Notes under the pieces: generated by a model
Databases searched by the model: none
What the model was told of the DNA's origin: nothing
The model's input: the letters and a program-made list of their open reading frames with translations, nothing else
In this document: positions 27,537 to 36,417 of the stretch, piece by piece
Layout: the number at the start of each line of letters is the position of its first letter
How positions within the stretch are numbered: the stretch's first letter is position 1
Source: Aliishimia sp963721175
GTDB lineage: Bacteria; Pseudomonadota; Alphaproteobacteria; Rhodobacterales; Rhodobacteraceae
Assembly: GCA_963721175.1 (NCBI GenBank)
Contig: CAVRIG010000021.1
Span: 237,176-301,175, forward strand
Direction of reading: 5' to 3'
Length of the DNA: 64,000 bases
Translations under genes and position numbers: made by a program

Positions 27537-28382
27537 CCATGCCCCGGTTTTCCTTCGTTCCGGTCATGGATCACGAGGTCCACGTGACCGAATGGGGTAC
27601 GCCCGGCGCGAAACCTCTGGTCATGTGGCACGGGCTTGCCCGGACCGGGCGGGACTTCGACGAACTTGCCGCGGCGCTGTCGGAGGATCATTTCGTCCTT
27701 TGTCCCGACACCATCGGACGCGGGCTGTCGAGCTGGTCGGAGAATCCCGAAGCCGAGTATTCGGTCGAGTACTACTCCGGCATCGCCGCCGACCTGCTCG
27801 ACCATTACGGCATCGACCGCGCGGCATGGATCGGCACCTCGATGGGGGCGCTGATCGGGATGCGGATGGCGTCCGGTCCGCTGGCAGATCGGCTGACCTG
27901 CCTCGTCATCAACGATATCGGGCCCGAGATTCCGCAGGACGCGGTCGACCGCATCCTGTCCTATGCCGGGACGACGCCGGAATTCGACAGTTTGCGCGAA
28001 GCCGAAGGCTGGCTGCGCACGCGCTTATGTCCCTTTCGGTCCCGCCAGCGACGATTTCTGGCAGCGCATGGCGCGGACTTCCGTTCGGCGCCGGCAGTCG
28101 GGGCGGTTTTCACCGCATTTCGACCCGCGCATCACGGTGATGTTCACCGCCTCGCCCGACGAACTGACCACTTGGGATCGCTATGACCGTATCAGGCTCC
28201 CCGTGCATCTGATCCGCGGAGCGTCCTCCGACATCCTCCCGAAGGAGATCGCCGACCGAATGGCGGGCACCGGGCCCCGACCGGAGGTCACCGTCTTTGA
28301 CGATTGCGGGCATGCGCCGACGATGTCGCGGCCTGCAGATCTCGACATCATGCGCGGTATCCTCGAGAGGCTGGACGGCTGA
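27533..28382 (+). CDS. Alpha/beta hydrolase, one frameshift
   Basis: About 282 aa. The N-terminal part has the oxyanion HG motif (LVMWHGLARTGRDFDEL), the nucleophile elbow WIGTSMGALIGMRMASG (Ser), and INDIGPEIPQDAVDR. A surplus T near 28034 (CCCTTTCGG for CCCTTCGG) breaks the frame before PFGPASDDFWQRMA. The acid and base then follow: LIRGASSDILPKEIAD and FDDCGHAPTM (His). Last gene of the ABC importer operon, so it probably cleaves an ester or related bond in the imported compound. Substrate unknown. Confidence 0.85.
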
Positions 28383-28444
28383 GGTTGCTTGCGCATTGCG
28401 GAAACTTGCGCCCATAACCGGGCCGCATATCCGAAAGGCGCGAC

Positions 28445-29257
28445 ATGACCGGCAAACCGGCAAGATCCCATGGCCGAAAGGCGATCCGCCCGTCCATGAC
28501 GCCCACGTCGCTGATGGACGAACCGGCGGACCTCGTTGGTGTGTGGCAGGCGCGGATCATCACCCTCTTTCCCGAAACCTTTCCGGGCGTCCTGGGCGCC
28601 AGCCTCACGGGCAAGGCGCTGCAAGAAGGGCGTTGGCAGCTCCACACCCACGACCTGCGCCGCTTCGGTGTCGGGCGGCACCGCAATGTCGACGACACGC
28701 CCGCGGGTGGTGGCGCCGGCATGGTCATGCGTGCCGATGTCGTGGGCCCGGCCATCGAGGACGCGATGGCGCGGGCGCGAGGGCACTGGCCGCTGGTCTA
28801 TCTGTCGCCGCGTGGCGTGCCGTTCTCGCAAGCCATGGCGGTCGATTGGGCGAAAGCGGACGGTATCACGCTGCTCTGCGGGCGTTTCGAGGGCGTGGAT
28901 CAACGCGTGCTCGACCACTACAACGTGCAGGAGGTCTCCTTGGGCGACTTCGTCCTGACTGGCGGCGAGATTGCGGCGCAGGCGATGATCGACGCCACCG
29001 TCCGCCTGCTGCCGGGTGTGCTCGGTAATTCTGCAAGCACCGAAGAGGAAAGCCATTCCGCCGGGCTGCTGGAGCATCCGCAGTACACCCGCCCCACGGA
29101 ATGGATGGGGCGGGCGATTCCCGATGTCCTGCTGTCCGGCAATCACCGGGCCATCGACGAATGGCGCCATGAGCAGTCATGTGCGGTCACACGTGATCGT
29201 AGACCGGACCTTTGGCGGAACGTCTCCGCTCAGGATCGTGAGACGAACGGATCCTGA
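28445..29257 (+). CDS. trmD: tRNA (guanine-N1)-methyltransferase
   Basis: 270 aa, SPOUT-class enzyme that makes m1G37 and prevents frameshifting. The start ATG at 28445 has GAAAGG upstream, and the N-terminal extension with GRKAIRPS is of the Rhodobacteraceae type. Motifs: ARIITLFPETFPGVLG, RNVDDTPAGGGAGMVMRADV, LVYLSPRGVPFSQAMA, LLCGRFEGVDQRVLDHYNVQ (trefoil-knot SAM site), EVSLGDFVLTGGEIAAQAMI, EEESHSAGLLEHPQYTRP. The final 20 residues (VSAQDRETNGS) look atypical and may be affected by an indel near 29180-29220. No rpsP, rimM or rplS is adjacent. Confidence 0.93.
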   Translation: MTGKPARSHGRKAIRPSMTPTSLMDEPADLVGVWQARIITLFPETFPGVLGASLTGKALQEGRWQLHTHDLRRFGVGRHRNVDDTPAGGGAGMVMRADVVGPAIEDAMARARGHWPLVYLSPRGVPFSQAMAVDWAKADGITLLCGRFEGVDQRVLDHYNVQEVSLGDFVLTGGEIAAQAMIDATVRLLPGVLGNSASTEEESHSAGLLEHPQYTRPTEWMGRAIPDVLLSGNHRAIDEWRHEQSCAVTRDRRPDLWRNVSAQDRETNGS

Positions 29258-29281
29258 GAGATCAGGACCCGTCCGGTCATA

Positions 29282-29488
29282 CTACGCGAGTTGTATGTCG
29301 CTGGCACTCTCGCGACCATCACGGCCGGCCTGAAGCTCGTACGTGACCTTCTGATTGTCTGCCAGCCCCTCGAGGCCGGCGCGCTGGACCGCACTGATAT
29401 GCACGAAAACGTCCTTGCCGCCGCCGTCAGGCGCGATGAAGCCAAAGCCTTTGGTGGTGTTGAACCATTTCACGGTGCCAGTTGGCAT
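29282..29488 (-). CDS. Cold-shock-domain protein, copy 1
   Basis: 68 aa, a single CSD. The RNA-binding motifs are KGFGFI (RNP1) and VFVHIS (RNP2), starting MPTGTVKWFNTTKGFGFIAP. Binds single-stranded RNA/DNA as an RNA chaperone. About 80% identical by eye to the second copy at 30664. Confidence 0.95.
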   Translation of the reverse strand: MPTGTVKWFNTTKGFGFIAPDGGGKDVFVHISAVQRAGLEGLADNQKVTYELQAGRDGRESASDIQLA

Positions 29489-29783
29489 GTGAGTGATCTC
29501 CTTGGTATTTCGCTGCCCGCGGGATTGCAGCAGCGTCGGCGCAGTTTAGTCTGAATTCGAAGACTGAACGCCGCGAAGGAGACAGATCGAAGTCGCAAAA
29601 CCTAGCAGGCAAGGAATATGCCATCGGAGGGTGAGTCGGGCAAGCGAAACGATGCTGCCGGACCAACGCCGATGCATTGTCTCGCGCGCCCAGCCGCAGT
29701 CGCTCCGAAGCGAAACGGGGACCGTCGCACGAGCCTCGCGGTCGGTCGTGATCCCCGTCAGCGCTTCACCGAAGATCCCGGTG

Positions 29784-29894
29784 TCAGAGGCTGGCCCAAT
29801 CCATGTGTTTCGGCGGATGGGGTCGCGGCTTTTCGTCGGTCTTGGGCTTGGGGTTCTCTTCGGTCTTGCGGGCCGAAGCGGATTGGCGTGACAT
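29784..29894 (-). CDS. Very small basic protein (36 aa)
   Basis: A 36-codon ORF starting MSRQSASARKTEENPKPKTD and ending KHMDWASL, preceded by a strong AAGGAGAG ribosome site 5 nt before the ATG. Rich in Lys, Pro and Glu, probably disordered. The Shine-Dalgarno, composition and clean stop support expression. Function unknown. Confidence 0.5.
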   Translation of the reverse strand: MSRQSASARKTEENPKPKTDEKPRPHPPKHMDWASL

Positions 29895-30085
29895 TGCTGC
29901 TCTCCTTGTGACGCCTTTTTGCGCCGGAGACCCCTGGTTCGATGCACCTGCCGATTGCCTGTGACAGGCCGCACCGGCTCAGGAAGCCGACGCTTGTAAC
30001 TCCTGTGTAACACGGGCCGCGATGCGGAGAAGTTAATATTACGCGCGTTCAGGAGATATGTGGCGGGAGTATCACGCTCGGCCGG

Positions 30086-30403
30086 TCAACCCGCGCCACC
30101 GGTCTCCCGCTCCAGCCAGGCGCCGAAGGCATCCGTGGTCCGCTCGATCGGGATGGCGATGATCGCCGGAACATCGTCCGGGTGAAGCCGCGTCACCATT
30201 TTCTCCACATGTTCGAACAGCTCCGACCGGGTCTTGAGGAACAGCACGGTCTCCTCCCCCTGCGCGATCTTGCCCTCCCAGCGGTAGACGGAGCGGATGG
30301 GGGCGGAGATGTTGGCGCAGGCAGCCAGGCTCGCCTCCACCGCGTGATGGGCGATGCTCTCGGCTGTGGCGGGATCGGGGCAATTGATTCGGATCAGGAT
30401 CAT
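30086..30403 (-). CDS. cutA: Divalent-cation tolerance protein CutA
   Basis: 105 aa, trimeric ferredoxin-like fold. Starts MILIRINCPDPATAESIAHH. Conserved blocks are LAACANISAPIRSVYRWEGK, EETVLFLKTRSELFEHVEKM and HPDDVPAIIAIPIERTTDAF. The ATG at 30403 matches the family start; a GTG/ATG 30 nt earlier is less likely. Exact role debated in the literature. Confidence 0.9.
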   Translation of the reverse strand: MILIRINCPDPATAESIAHHAVEASLAACANISAPIRSVYRWEGKIAQGEETVLFLKTRSELFEHVEKMVTRLHPDDVPAIIAIPIERTTDAFGAWLERETGGAG

Positions 30404-30603
30404 GGGGCGTGTTCCGTGCTGTCGATCGGTCACGAGATGATAACAGCGGAGGAGCCGAGTCGGTAGGCGGATCGATCCGAACCCTGAAACCGCGTCTCGT
30501 GACCTGTCGTTTCGGCGGATTAGCCTGGGCAGTCGCGACCGGACCCGGCGTCAGCGTCGGGACAATCGCCCGGTGCCGAATACCCGAGAAACCGCACGCC
30601 CGC

Positions 30604-30640
30604 AAAAGAAAGGGCGGCGCCGAGGAATTCGGCACCGCCC
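30604..30640 (-). terminator. Rho-independent terminator after cspA copy 2
   Basis: Read on the minus strand: a 12-bp stem GGGCGGTGCCGA / TCGGCGCCGCCC (one G-T pair), loop ATTCC, followed by TTTCTTTT. It begins 24 bp after the cspA stop. Confidence 0.85.
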
Positions 30641-30663
30641 GCGATCGTTCAAGTCGGCCCGTA

Positions 30664-30870
30664 TCAGGCGAGTTGAAGGTTCGACGCGCTTTCGCGGCCG
30701 TCACGGCCGGCTTCGACGTCGAAGGTCACCTTCTGGTTGTCCTGCAGACCGGTCAGCCCGGCGCGTTCGACGGCGCTGATGTGCACGAACACATCACGGC
30801 CTCCGTTCTCGGGCTCGATGAAGCCGAAACCTTTGGTGGTGTTGAACCATTTCACGGTGCCATTGGCCAT
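30664..30870 (-). CDS. Cold-shock-domain protein, copy 2
   Basis: 68 aa, starting MANGTVKWFNTTKGFGFIEP with RNP1 KGFGFI and RNP2 VFVHIS, ending RESASNLQLA. GGAGACC lies upstream of the ATG. Closely related to copy 1, from which it is separated by cutA and the 36-aa ORF, which suggests an old local duplication. Confidence 0.95.
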   Translation of the reverse strand: MANGTVKWFNTTKGFGFIEPENGGRDVFVHISAVERAGLTGLQDNQKVTFDVEAGRDGRESASNLQLA

Positions 30871-31137
30871 ATCCGTGGTCTCCTCTGAATATGTTGCCCG
30901 CGTCAGTGCGGCAACCCGGCGTAGTCGGTCTGGATCGATAGACTGAAGCCGGTTTAGGGAGACAGTGGGTCGATAAAGAGTAACGTAGCGAGTGCGCGTA
31001 TGACAGGAATCGACCCTTGAGGCAATGAAAATCGGCGGCACCGGCGTCGCGGCTCATTTATGTTGCTTTCGAAGGCCGGCAGGTCCATCTGTTGCGGGCA
31101 GCCGGATTCCCCGGCGGCGCGCACAAGGAATGCCAAC

Positions 31138-31269
31138 ATGTCGTTCAACGACCTGGCGAAAAAAGAAGACGCCCTGAAGAAGGCCTCCGATACCAACCCA
31201 AAGCCCCAATCCGCTACCAAAGAGAGCCCGGTACCGGCAGAAGGTACAGCCGCACAGCCGAAGAGCTAG
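31138..31269 (+). CDS. Small charged protein (43 aa)
   Basis: Starts MSFNDLAKKEDALKKASDTN and ends EGTAAQPKS; AAGGA lies 8 nt before the ATG. Strongly hydrophilic and Lys/Ala/Pro-rich, probably unstructured. An earlier in-frame ATG at 31060 gives an unlikely N-terminus. Short proteins of this look occur in Rhodobacteraceae, role unknown. Confidence 0.55.
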   Translation: MSFNDLAKKEDALKKASDTNPKPQSATKESPVPAEGTAAQPKS

Positions 31270-31369
31270 GCATCCCCGACAGGTACGCCCGAAAACCGCC
31301 GGTACCGAGGGCAACGACCACACGGCGCGGTGACTGAGCCGCGACCGGACCTGGGGCGCGTGAGAGCTC

Positions 31370-31690
31370 TCAAAGCTCCAGAAGGCCGTCCTGACCGAAA
31401 TCCTCGAGCATGTAGTCGTACTCGGGCGCCTCGATCCGGCCGCTGTCATCCTTGTCGTAGCCCTCGAACAGGGCATAGCCGAGTTCCCGCTCGCTCAGGA
31501 ACCCGTCGCCGTCGGTGTCCCAGTCCTCGAAGAGTTCGGTTTCGGAGAACTGGTTGTTGAATTCGACCTGGCCGATGGATCCGTCGCTGTCGGTGTCCCA
31601 GGATTCGAACCCTTCGTCCTGCTGGGCGAACGCAGGGACGGTCAGACAGGCAAGAAGGGCGGCGAGGGTTGTAGCGCGGGTGCGGGTCAT
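31370..31690 (-). CDS. Secreted EF-hand calcium-binding protein
   Basis: 106 aa with a signal peptide (MTRTRATTLAALLACLTVPA, cleavage after FAQ). Three EF-hand loops: DTDSDGSIGQVE, DTDGDGFLSERE and DKDDSGRIEAPE, all with acidic residues at positions 1, 3, 5 and 12. Probably a periplasmic Ca2+ binder; no enzymatic domain. Confidence 0.87.
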   Translation of the reverse strand: MTRTRATTLAALLACLTVPAFAQQDEGFESWDTDSDGSIGQVEFNNQFSETELFEDWDTDGDGFLSERELGYALFEGYDKDDSGRIEAPEYDYMLEDFGQDGLLEL

Positions 31691-31826
31691 CTTTCCTCCG
31701 TTTCAGATGTCGGAAGGAGAACCTGTGCGGGCAGGAATGGTTCCGAATTCTGCCGGGGCTGGACGCGGGCGCGTGGCGGTGTAGCCTTGACCGGAGGAGT
31801 TTGACCCGGATGGAGGGACGCCGCCG

Positions 31827-32165
31827 ATGGACCTGTTCTTGAAACTCGACACCGACGGGATGGCCGAGGAGGGCGCGCCCGCGCCGGAGAAGGTGATCGC
31901 GGGGGATCCGCGGTTCCGGACATGGAATTGCGAGGAGCGGGACGGGCTTTATGCCGGGATCTGGGAATCGACGCCCGGCAAGTGGCGGATCGACTACGAG
32001 GAATGGGAATACTGCCGGATCCTCTCGGGCCGGTCGGTGATCTGCGAGGACGGCGGGGAGTGCGTGGAGGTCGGCCCCGGCGACGGCTTCGTGCTCCGCC
32101 CGGGGTTCAAGGGCACCTGGGAGGTGCTGGAGACGACGCGGAAGGAGTATGTGGTGCGGGTGTGA
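31827..32165 (+). CDS. Cupin-domain protein (EutQ/DUF861-like)
   Basis: 112 aa, starting MDLFLKLDTDGMAEEGAPAP. A single cupin barrel: GIWESTPGKWRIDYEEWEYC, then VEVGPGDGFVLRPGFKGTWE. The metal-binding histidines of classic cupins are replaced (EEWEYC), as in the DUF861 group. Binding partner unknown. Last gene before the low-GC gap. Confidence 0.82.
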   Translation: MDLFLKLDTDGMAEEGAPAPEKVIAGDPRFRTWNCEERDGLYAGIWESTPGKWRIDYEEWEYCRILSGRSVICEDGGECVEVGPGDGFVLRPGFKGTWEVLETTRKEYVVRV

Positions 32166-33373
32166 GGGTGCAATCGTTCGATCGGCGTTCGACAGCGGTA
32201 ACCGTATGCGGTCAGATACGAAAGTGCATCACGGCCTCCACTGTACATCAAGTGGCAGATGTATGAGCAGTTAGGTCGTTTCACGAACAACGAGTTGCAA
32301 CCTGCGCTCGCCATGCAGATCGCACAAACGCAAGAACCTTCGAACGTGTTAGAAGTCCAAAATCAGGTATAGCATCAATCTCTTCGTCAGTGCACGCAAG
32401 ACAGATCGCAGTACTCGTTGGCAACGAGTCTGCGTCTCAATCTGCTGCAACCATCAGAAGATTATCTACTGAAGTGAGCTCATCTGTGACGAACTGTCAG
32501 TCAACTCGATCCGATCAAGGTGTTCATTCTATTGAGAACCACGAATCGCTAACTTACCAGACTTCGCCACTATAGATCAGCAAGCTCGAAGCTGAGATCT
32601 CACCAGATCGAATAGCAATACGATGCAACCAGTCGCAACTCAAATATGTCGCATGACGTAACATCTAGACGTGCCTAGAAGTCAGCCTCAAAATACGCTG
32701 AATTCCTATCTGAATCTGGCCTGTGTAATCGCTGATAAACTACCCTTCGAAGCATCAATGTCTTCAGATTTCGCGTGCAAGCAATTGAGACGATTCACAA
32801 TGAGTGCTTCCGAGAGCAATTACCAAAGCCGCGAACCAGGCGACGCCATGAATCTGACCTGCTTCGCAAATCAGCGCCGTCAGAGAACTCCAAAGAATTC
32901 TTCGATATTTCCGTCAGCGAAAGAGTTCTACGTCAGTATATCGAGAATACGATTTCATGCTCGGATGCAGCAAAGTTCATGACTGGCTCCGGCTTTTCCA
33001 AATTGATTGACTTCAAACTCGATCACTATCTGCGCTCGACAGAGCTGCTCGCAGACGCGAATGCTTCTGCCACGTAATATTTTCGTTGAGTGCATGTTGC
33101 TAATGTCGAGGCCAGACGCCAGCTTGATTGATTGCTAAACAAGCAGTTGCTGCATCAGCAAGTTGTCAGTATTTGATATTTACCGAAGATCGATCCAGCT
33201 GCATCTTTGATAACGATGCTCAAGAATTTCTGTCGACGATCGTCAGGAGACTTGTTCAAGAATCGCGGATGCGATGTAGCGTAATTGTGTCCTTGTGAAA
33301 CTTGCATGCCACTAGGCATTTAATAGCAGCTTACTCCTCGAGAATTCGTCTGTACTTTGTCAGCATATTCAGC
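32166..33373. other. Lower-GC gap without a convincing gene
   Basis: About 1.2 kb between the cupin gene and the ettA stop. Composition drops sharply: one line counted by hand (32581-32640) has 29 G/C in 60, against roughly two thirds elsewhere. The only longish frames are 32671-32982 and 32775-33077, overlapping in different frames, without ribosome sites. The second has protein-like runs (SVSERVLRQYIENTISCSDA and KLIDFKLDHYLRSTELLADA) and could be the tail of a decayed gene. No inverted ends, integrase or tRNA. Confidence 0.55.
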
Positions 33374-35029
33374 TCACCTCACGAACTTCTTGTGCTTCAT
33401 CCGCTTGGGCTCCAGCGCGTCCGCCCCGAGCCGCCGCTTCTTGTCTTCCTCGTAATCCTCGAAGTTGCCCTCGAACCATTCCACATGGGCCTCGCCCTCG
33501 AAGGCGAGCATGTGGGTGCAGATGCGGTCGAGGAAGAAGCGGTCGTGGGAGATGACCACGGCGCAGCCGGCGAAATCCACCAGCGCGTCCTCGAGCGCGC
33601 GCAGCGTCTCCACGTCGAGGTCGTTGGTCGGCTCGTCGAGCAGCAGCACGTTGCCGCCGTCCTTCAGCAGCCGCGCCATGTGGACGCGGTTGCGTTCGCC
33701 GCCCGAGAGCAGCGAGACCTTCTTCTGCTGGTCGCCGCCCTTGAAGTTGAAGGCGCCGCAATAGGCGCGGCTGTTCACCTCGGCGTCGCCCAGCTTGATG
33801 AGCTCCGCCCCGCCGGAGATCGCCTCCCAGACGGTCTCGTTCGGCTTCAGGTCGTCGCGGGACTGGTCGACATAGGAGAGCTTCACCGTGTCGCCGTAGT
33901 CGACCTCGCCCTCGTCCGGCTTCTCCTGCCCGGTCAGCATGCGGAAGAGCGTGGTCTTGCCCGCGCCGTTGGGGCCGATCACGCCGACGATGCCGCCGGG
34001 GGGCAGCGCGAAGGTCAGATCCTCGATCAGGAGCTTGTCGCCCATGTGCTTCTTCAGCCCCTCGACCTCGATCACCTTCTGGCCGAGGCGCGGGCCGTTG
34101 GGGATGACGATCTGCGCGCGGCCGACCTTCTCGCGCTCCGACTGGCCCGCCAGTTCGTTGTAGCGGTCGATCCGCGCCTTCTGCTTGGCCTGCCGGGCCT
34201 TGGCGCCCTGCCGCATCCATTCGAGTTCGCGCTCCAGCGTCTTCTGCTTGGACTTGTCCTCGCGCGCCTCCTGCTCCAGCCGCTTGGCCTTCTGTTCGAG
34301 CCAGGCGGAGTAGTTGCCCTCGTAGGGGATGCCGCGGCCGCGGTCGAGCTCCAGGATCCAGCCGGTGATGTCGTCGAGGAAGTAGCGGTCGTGGGTGACG
34401 ATCAGGATCGTGCCCTTGTAGTCGATCAGGTGCTGCTGCAGCCAGGCGATGGTCTCGGCGTCGAGGTGGTTGGTCGGCTCGTCCAGCAGCAGCATCTCGG
34501 GCGCCTCGAGCAGCAGCTTGCAGAGCGCGACGCGGCGCGCCTCCCCGCCCGAGAGGTTGGCGGGCATGGCGTCGTCGGGCGGGCAGCGCAGCGCCTCCAT
34601 CGCGACGTCGATCTGGCTGTCGAGATCCCAGAGGTCGTTGCTGTCGATCTCGTCCTGGAGCTGCGCCATCTCGTCGGCGGTCTCGTCGGAGTAGTTCATC
34701 GCCAGTTCGTTGAAGCGGTCGAGCTTGGCCTTCTTCTCCGCGACGCCCTGCATGACGTTCTCGCGCACGGTCAGGCTGTCGTCGAGCTTGGGTTCCTGCG
34801 GCAGGTAGCCGACCTTCGCGCCCTCGGCGGCCCAGGCCTCGCCGGTGAAATCCTTGTCGAGGCCGGCCATGATCTTCAGGAGCGTGGATTTGCCCGCGCC
34901 GTTGACGCCCACGACGCCGATCTTGACGCCGGGCAGGAAGGAGAGCCGGATGTTCTCGAACGTCTTCTTGCCGCCCGGATAGGTCTTGGAGACGCCGTCC
35001 ATGTGGTAGACATACTGGTAGGCGGCCAT
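33374..35029 (-). CDS. ettA: Energy-dependent translational throttle protein EttA (ABC-F)
   Basis: 551 aa, intact. A ribosome-bound ABC-F ATPase that gates early elongation according to ATP/ADP. Two nucleotide-binding domains: Walker A GVNGAGKST and GPNGAGKTT; signatures LSGGEARRV and LSGGERNRV; Walker B LLLDEPTNHLD and LLLDEPTNDLD. The arm insertion lies near residues 90-140 (MNYSDETADEMAQLQDEID), and the linker holds the basic WMRQGAKARQAKQKARIDRY. No membrane part. Starts MAAYQYVYHMDGVSKTYPGG. Confidence 0.95.
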   Translation of the reverse strand: MAAYQYVYHMDGVSKTYPGGKKTFENIRLSFLPGVKIGVVGVNGAGKSTLLKIMAGLDKDFTGEAWAAEGAKVGYLPQEPKLDDSLTVRENVMQGVAEKKAKLDRFNELAMNYSDETADEMAQLQDEIDSNDLWDLDSQIDVAMEALRCPPDDAMPANLSGGEARRVALCKLLLEAPEMLLLDEPTNHLDAETIAWLQQHLIDYKGTILIVTHDRYFLDDITGWILELDRGRGIPYEGNYSAWLEQKAKRLEQEAREDKSKQKTLERELEWMRQGAKARQAKQKARIDRYNELAGQSEREKVGRAQIVIPNGPRLGQKVIEVEGLKKHMGDKLLIEDLTFALPPGGIVGVIGPNGAGKTTLFRMLTGQEKPDEGEVDYGDTVKLSYVDQSRDDLKPNETVWEAISGGAELIKLGDAEVNSRAYCGAFNFKGGDQQKKVSLLSGGERNRVHMARLLKDGGNVLLLDEPTNDLDVETLRALEDALVDFAGCAVVISHDRFFLDRICTHMLAFEGEAHVEWFEGNFEDYEEDKKRRLGADALEPKRMKHKKFVR

Positions 35030-35205
35030 GAATAACTCCCGTTGGCTTGGTGCTTGAATTCCCGTGGCTCACATAGCCGGTCTGGTGTGGCGGGGCAATC
35101 GGTGCAAGCGCGGGCGACGCGGTTCCGGGAATGACTGCCCCGGTCAAGTCGTTGCCCGGTCGCGCCATTTGACATGCCCCTGAATGTGCGCCTTTGTCTG
35201 CCTCC

Positions 35206-35808
35206 ATGCGCTGCGGATTTCCTCTCGCCCGGCCGGGGCAGGTCATCGGTCTCCTGGGCGGGTCCTTCGATCCCGCCCATGCCGGGCATGTGCATATCTC
35301 GCGGGAGGCGATGAAACGTTTCGCGCTGCCGCATCTGTGGTGGCTGGTGTCTCCCGGCAATCCGCTCAAGCACGAGGGGCCGGCGCCGCTCGACCGGAGG
35401 TTGGAGCGGGCACGGCAGATGATGCGTGACCCCCGCGTCCGCGTCACCGACATCGAAGCGCGGTTGGGCACGCGGTACACGGCGGAGACGCTGGCGGAGA
35501 TGATCGCGATCTACCCGGGCGTGCGGTTCGTGTGGCTGATGGGAGCCGACAACCTCGCGCAACTCCATCGCTGGCAGGATTGGCACTGGATCATGGAAAA
35601 CGTGCCCGTGGGCGTACTGGCCCGGCCCGGTCGCCGCCTCGGCGCACGACGAAGCGTGGCTGCACGAGTTTACGCACGATATCGGATCAGCGGACGTTCC
35701 TCACACCTGCTCGGGCGTGCCGATGCACCGGCCTGGTGTTTCGTGAACGTGCCCCTGATGGATCAGTCCTCGACGGCAATCCGGGCTGCAGGCGATTGGG
35801 AACGTTAA
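35206..35808 (+). CDS. nadD: Nicotinate-nucleotide adenylyltransferase
   Basis: About 200 aa from the ATG at 35206 (a TTG lies at 35194). Forms NaAD in NAD synthesis. The nucleotidyltransferase motif is LLGGSFDPAHAGHVHISREA, then WWLVSPGNPLKHEG, MGADNLAQLHRWQDWHWIME, and the C-terminal SSTAIR. The segment between RRLGARRSVAARVYA and the end is slightly unusual, and a compensated indel near 35630-35700 cannot be excluded. Divergent from ettA. Confidence 0.9.
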   Translation: MRCGFPLARPGQVIGLLGGSFDPAHAGHVHISREAMKRFALPHLWWLVSPGNPLKHEGPAPLDRRLERARQMMRDPRVRVTDIEARLGTRYTAETLAEMIAIYPGVRFVWLMGADNLAQLHRWQDWHWIMENVPVGVLARPGRRLGARRSVAARVYARYRISGRSSHLLGRADAPAWCFVNVPLMDQSSTAIRAAGDWER

Positions 35809-35845
35809 CGTCGCACGATCTGCAGCGGGGGCGCAAAGCGGCGCG

Positions 35846-36259
35846 TCAGTCACTATCCGTTTCGGCGAGCGGTCTCGTGCCTACGGGCGGTGACCGGAAG
35901 TACTCCTTCGCCGCTGCCTCTGTCGACACCCTGTCCGGTTCCCCAGCTTTGACGTCGACCACCACTCTGCAGGTCGGATCCGGTCGGCAATGCTCTCTGC
36001 AATCGTGACGCGCGCATAGCCGAACGTATAGGCGACGACACACCCGAAGACACCAGACGTCCTTTGGCACAGGCTCGGCCGTCCCTTGATCTGCTCGCCG
36101 ACGGGGCAGATACGCCCGCGGAACTCCACGGACTGCTCGGTCTGATTTTCGACCTCGAAGGATCCGCCAATCCGGCGTTTGAACTCGACCAGCAGTTCGG
36201 CCGTGGCGCGGACGTTTCCGGGCCGACGGGAACATTCCGATAAAGTAATGCACCGACAA
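35846..36259 (-). pseudogene. Broken gene resembling a methanogen-output-domain (metOD1) protein
   Basis: No single frame is good, but two frames join into a plausible soluble protein. ATAELLVEFKRRIGGSFEVE, VEFRGRICPVGEQIKGRPSL and CQRTSGVFGCVVAYTFGYAR in one frame pass near 36005 into CRVVVDVKAGEPDRVSTEAA and ETDSD-stop in another. A further break near 36220 separates the N-terminal VHYFIGMFPSAR. The C-x-C spacing with a GY-AR-V-I-E-IA stretch reminds me of metOD1 sensory domains; this is a tentative family guess. Whether it is sequence error or true decay is open. Confidence 0.4.
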
Positions 36260-36417
36260 TTCGAGCCTGCGATTTCGGCAGCAGGCGAAAGACGACCCTC
36301 TAAAGTTGCATTTGCACCTTGTTAACCCATTTGCCGGATAATGTTACACAGGTCGTGTTCCTCATGCGACACAGGGGCCGCGGACGGCGGCACAGCTTGG
36401 CTCGACCGGATAAGGAC

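Noticed and set aside
29229..29270. Hairpin ACGGATCCTGA / TCAGGACCCGT after trmD
   Set aside because: One mismatch and no T run on either side, so not called a terminator.
32671..32982. 103-codon ORF in the low-GC gap
   Set aside because: Overlaps another frame, lacks a ribosome site, and reads as low-complexity Ser/Arg sequence; kept only as part of the gap description.
33302..35035. 577-codon plus-strand ORF
   Set aside because: Exact antisense of ettA, which has every ABC-F motif in the opposite frame.
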